Shown: positions 20,459 to 20,638 of the stretch, in pieces | How the letters are laid out: every line of letters begins with the position of its first letter | Numbering within the stretch: the stretch's first letter is position 1 | Translations under genes and position numbers: made by a program | Notes under the pieces: generated by a model | What the model was told of the DNA's origin: nothing | What the model saw: only the letters and a program-made list of their open reading frames with translations | The model's database searches: none | Assembly: GCA_001574975.1 (NCBI GenBank) | Contig: KQ965787.1 | Location: forward strand, 1-20,638 | Direction of reading: 5' to 3' | Source of the DNA: Gonapodya prolifera JEL478 | Taxonomy: Eukaryota; Monoblepharomycota; Monoblepharidomycetes; Monoblepharidales; Gonapodyaceae | DNA length: 20,638 nucleotides

Positions 20459-20638
20459 CCGACTCGCCGAGCCGAGCCGAGTCTGGAGTAGGCTCGGCTC
20501 GGACCACCAGCAGTCCGATTCTTGGCTCGGCTCGGACTCGGACTCGGACATATTGGACCCGGCTCGGACTCGTACTCGTCTGGCCTGACCCGGCTCGGAC
20601 TCGGACTCGTCTCCCTGACCCGGCTCGGACTCGGACCC
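20459..20638. repeat. CpG-rich TCGGAC/TCGGCT hexamer repeat
   Basis: From 20459 to the window end the sequence is built of hexamers TCGGCT and TCGGAC and their variants, in longer units resembling GACCCGGCTCGGACTCGGACTCG (about 30 bases), repeated at least three times. It is dense in CpG, in sharp contrast to the preceding block. In translation it would give alternating Ser-Asp or Ser-Glu runs, but no start or gene context is visible. The array continues beyond the window. Confidence 0.8.
20467..20502. repeat. Perfect 12-base inverted repeat
   Basis: CCGAGCCGAGCC at 20467–20478 is the exact reverse complement of GGCTCGGCTCGG at 20491–20502, with a 12-base spacer. The hexamer array therefore switches orientation here: the first three hexamers run on the opposite strand to the rest. 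Such a GC-rich hairpin could form in single-stranded DNA or RNA. Confidence 0.75.

Noticed and set aside
20459-20638. CRISPR-like array
   Set aside because: The units are short variants of a hexamer without unique spacers, in a eukaryotic context.
1-20638. tRNA or rRNA genes
   Set aside because: No sequence with convincing A and B boxes or rRNA core motifs was seen on reading either strand; a covariance-model scan would be needed to be certain.

Overview
The window looks like nuclear DNA of a filamentous fungus, most likely a basidiomycete of the Agaricomycetes type. Genes are densely split by short GT–AG introns (mostly 58–110 bases). The gene content (a Sla2-type endocytic adaptor, a peroxisomal SCPx thiolase, an I9 protease inhibitor, a MYND relic) is eukaryotic and fungal in character. 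The species cannot be named from the sequence.

Layout. (1) 1–5407, left arm: a short telomere-like array (73–95), a possible unrecognised terminal exon (96–392), a long stretch of weak unassigned ORFs with small repeats (393–2553), and a decayed-looking ankyrin / coiled-coil / SH3 gene (2554–4580). (2) 5408–15100, a compact gene core that can be spliced with confidence: a small single-pass membrane protein with a PPxY motif (minus), SLA2/END4 (minus, 11 exons, 1,048 residues), a phage-type GH19 chitinase/lysozyme-like enzyme (plus, 3 exons), a peroxisomal SCPx-type thiolase (plus, 11 exons, start codon split by an intron), and a secreted-type I9 protease inhibitor (plus). (3) 15101–17580: sparse sequence with a MYND zinc-finger pseudogene on the minus strand. 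(4) 17590–20455: an AT-rich block almost devoid of CpG, looking like old methylated repeat DNA. (5) 20459–20638: a CpG-dense hexamer-based repeat with a perfect inverted repeat, cut off by the window end.

How the genes relate. SLA2 and the PPxY membrane protein lie in tandem on the minus strand and both fit endocytosis or membrane-protein turnover, but a functional link is only inferred. SLA2 and the GH19 gene are divergent across a 268-base shared promoter. The GH19 enzyme, thiolase and inhibitor follow one another on the plus strand as separate genes. I found no defence island, biosynthetic cluster or mating-type genes. The most interesting points are the split start codon and the shared intronic repeat in the thiolase gene, the GH19 enzyme without a signal peptide, and the sharp change in CpG content in the right arm.
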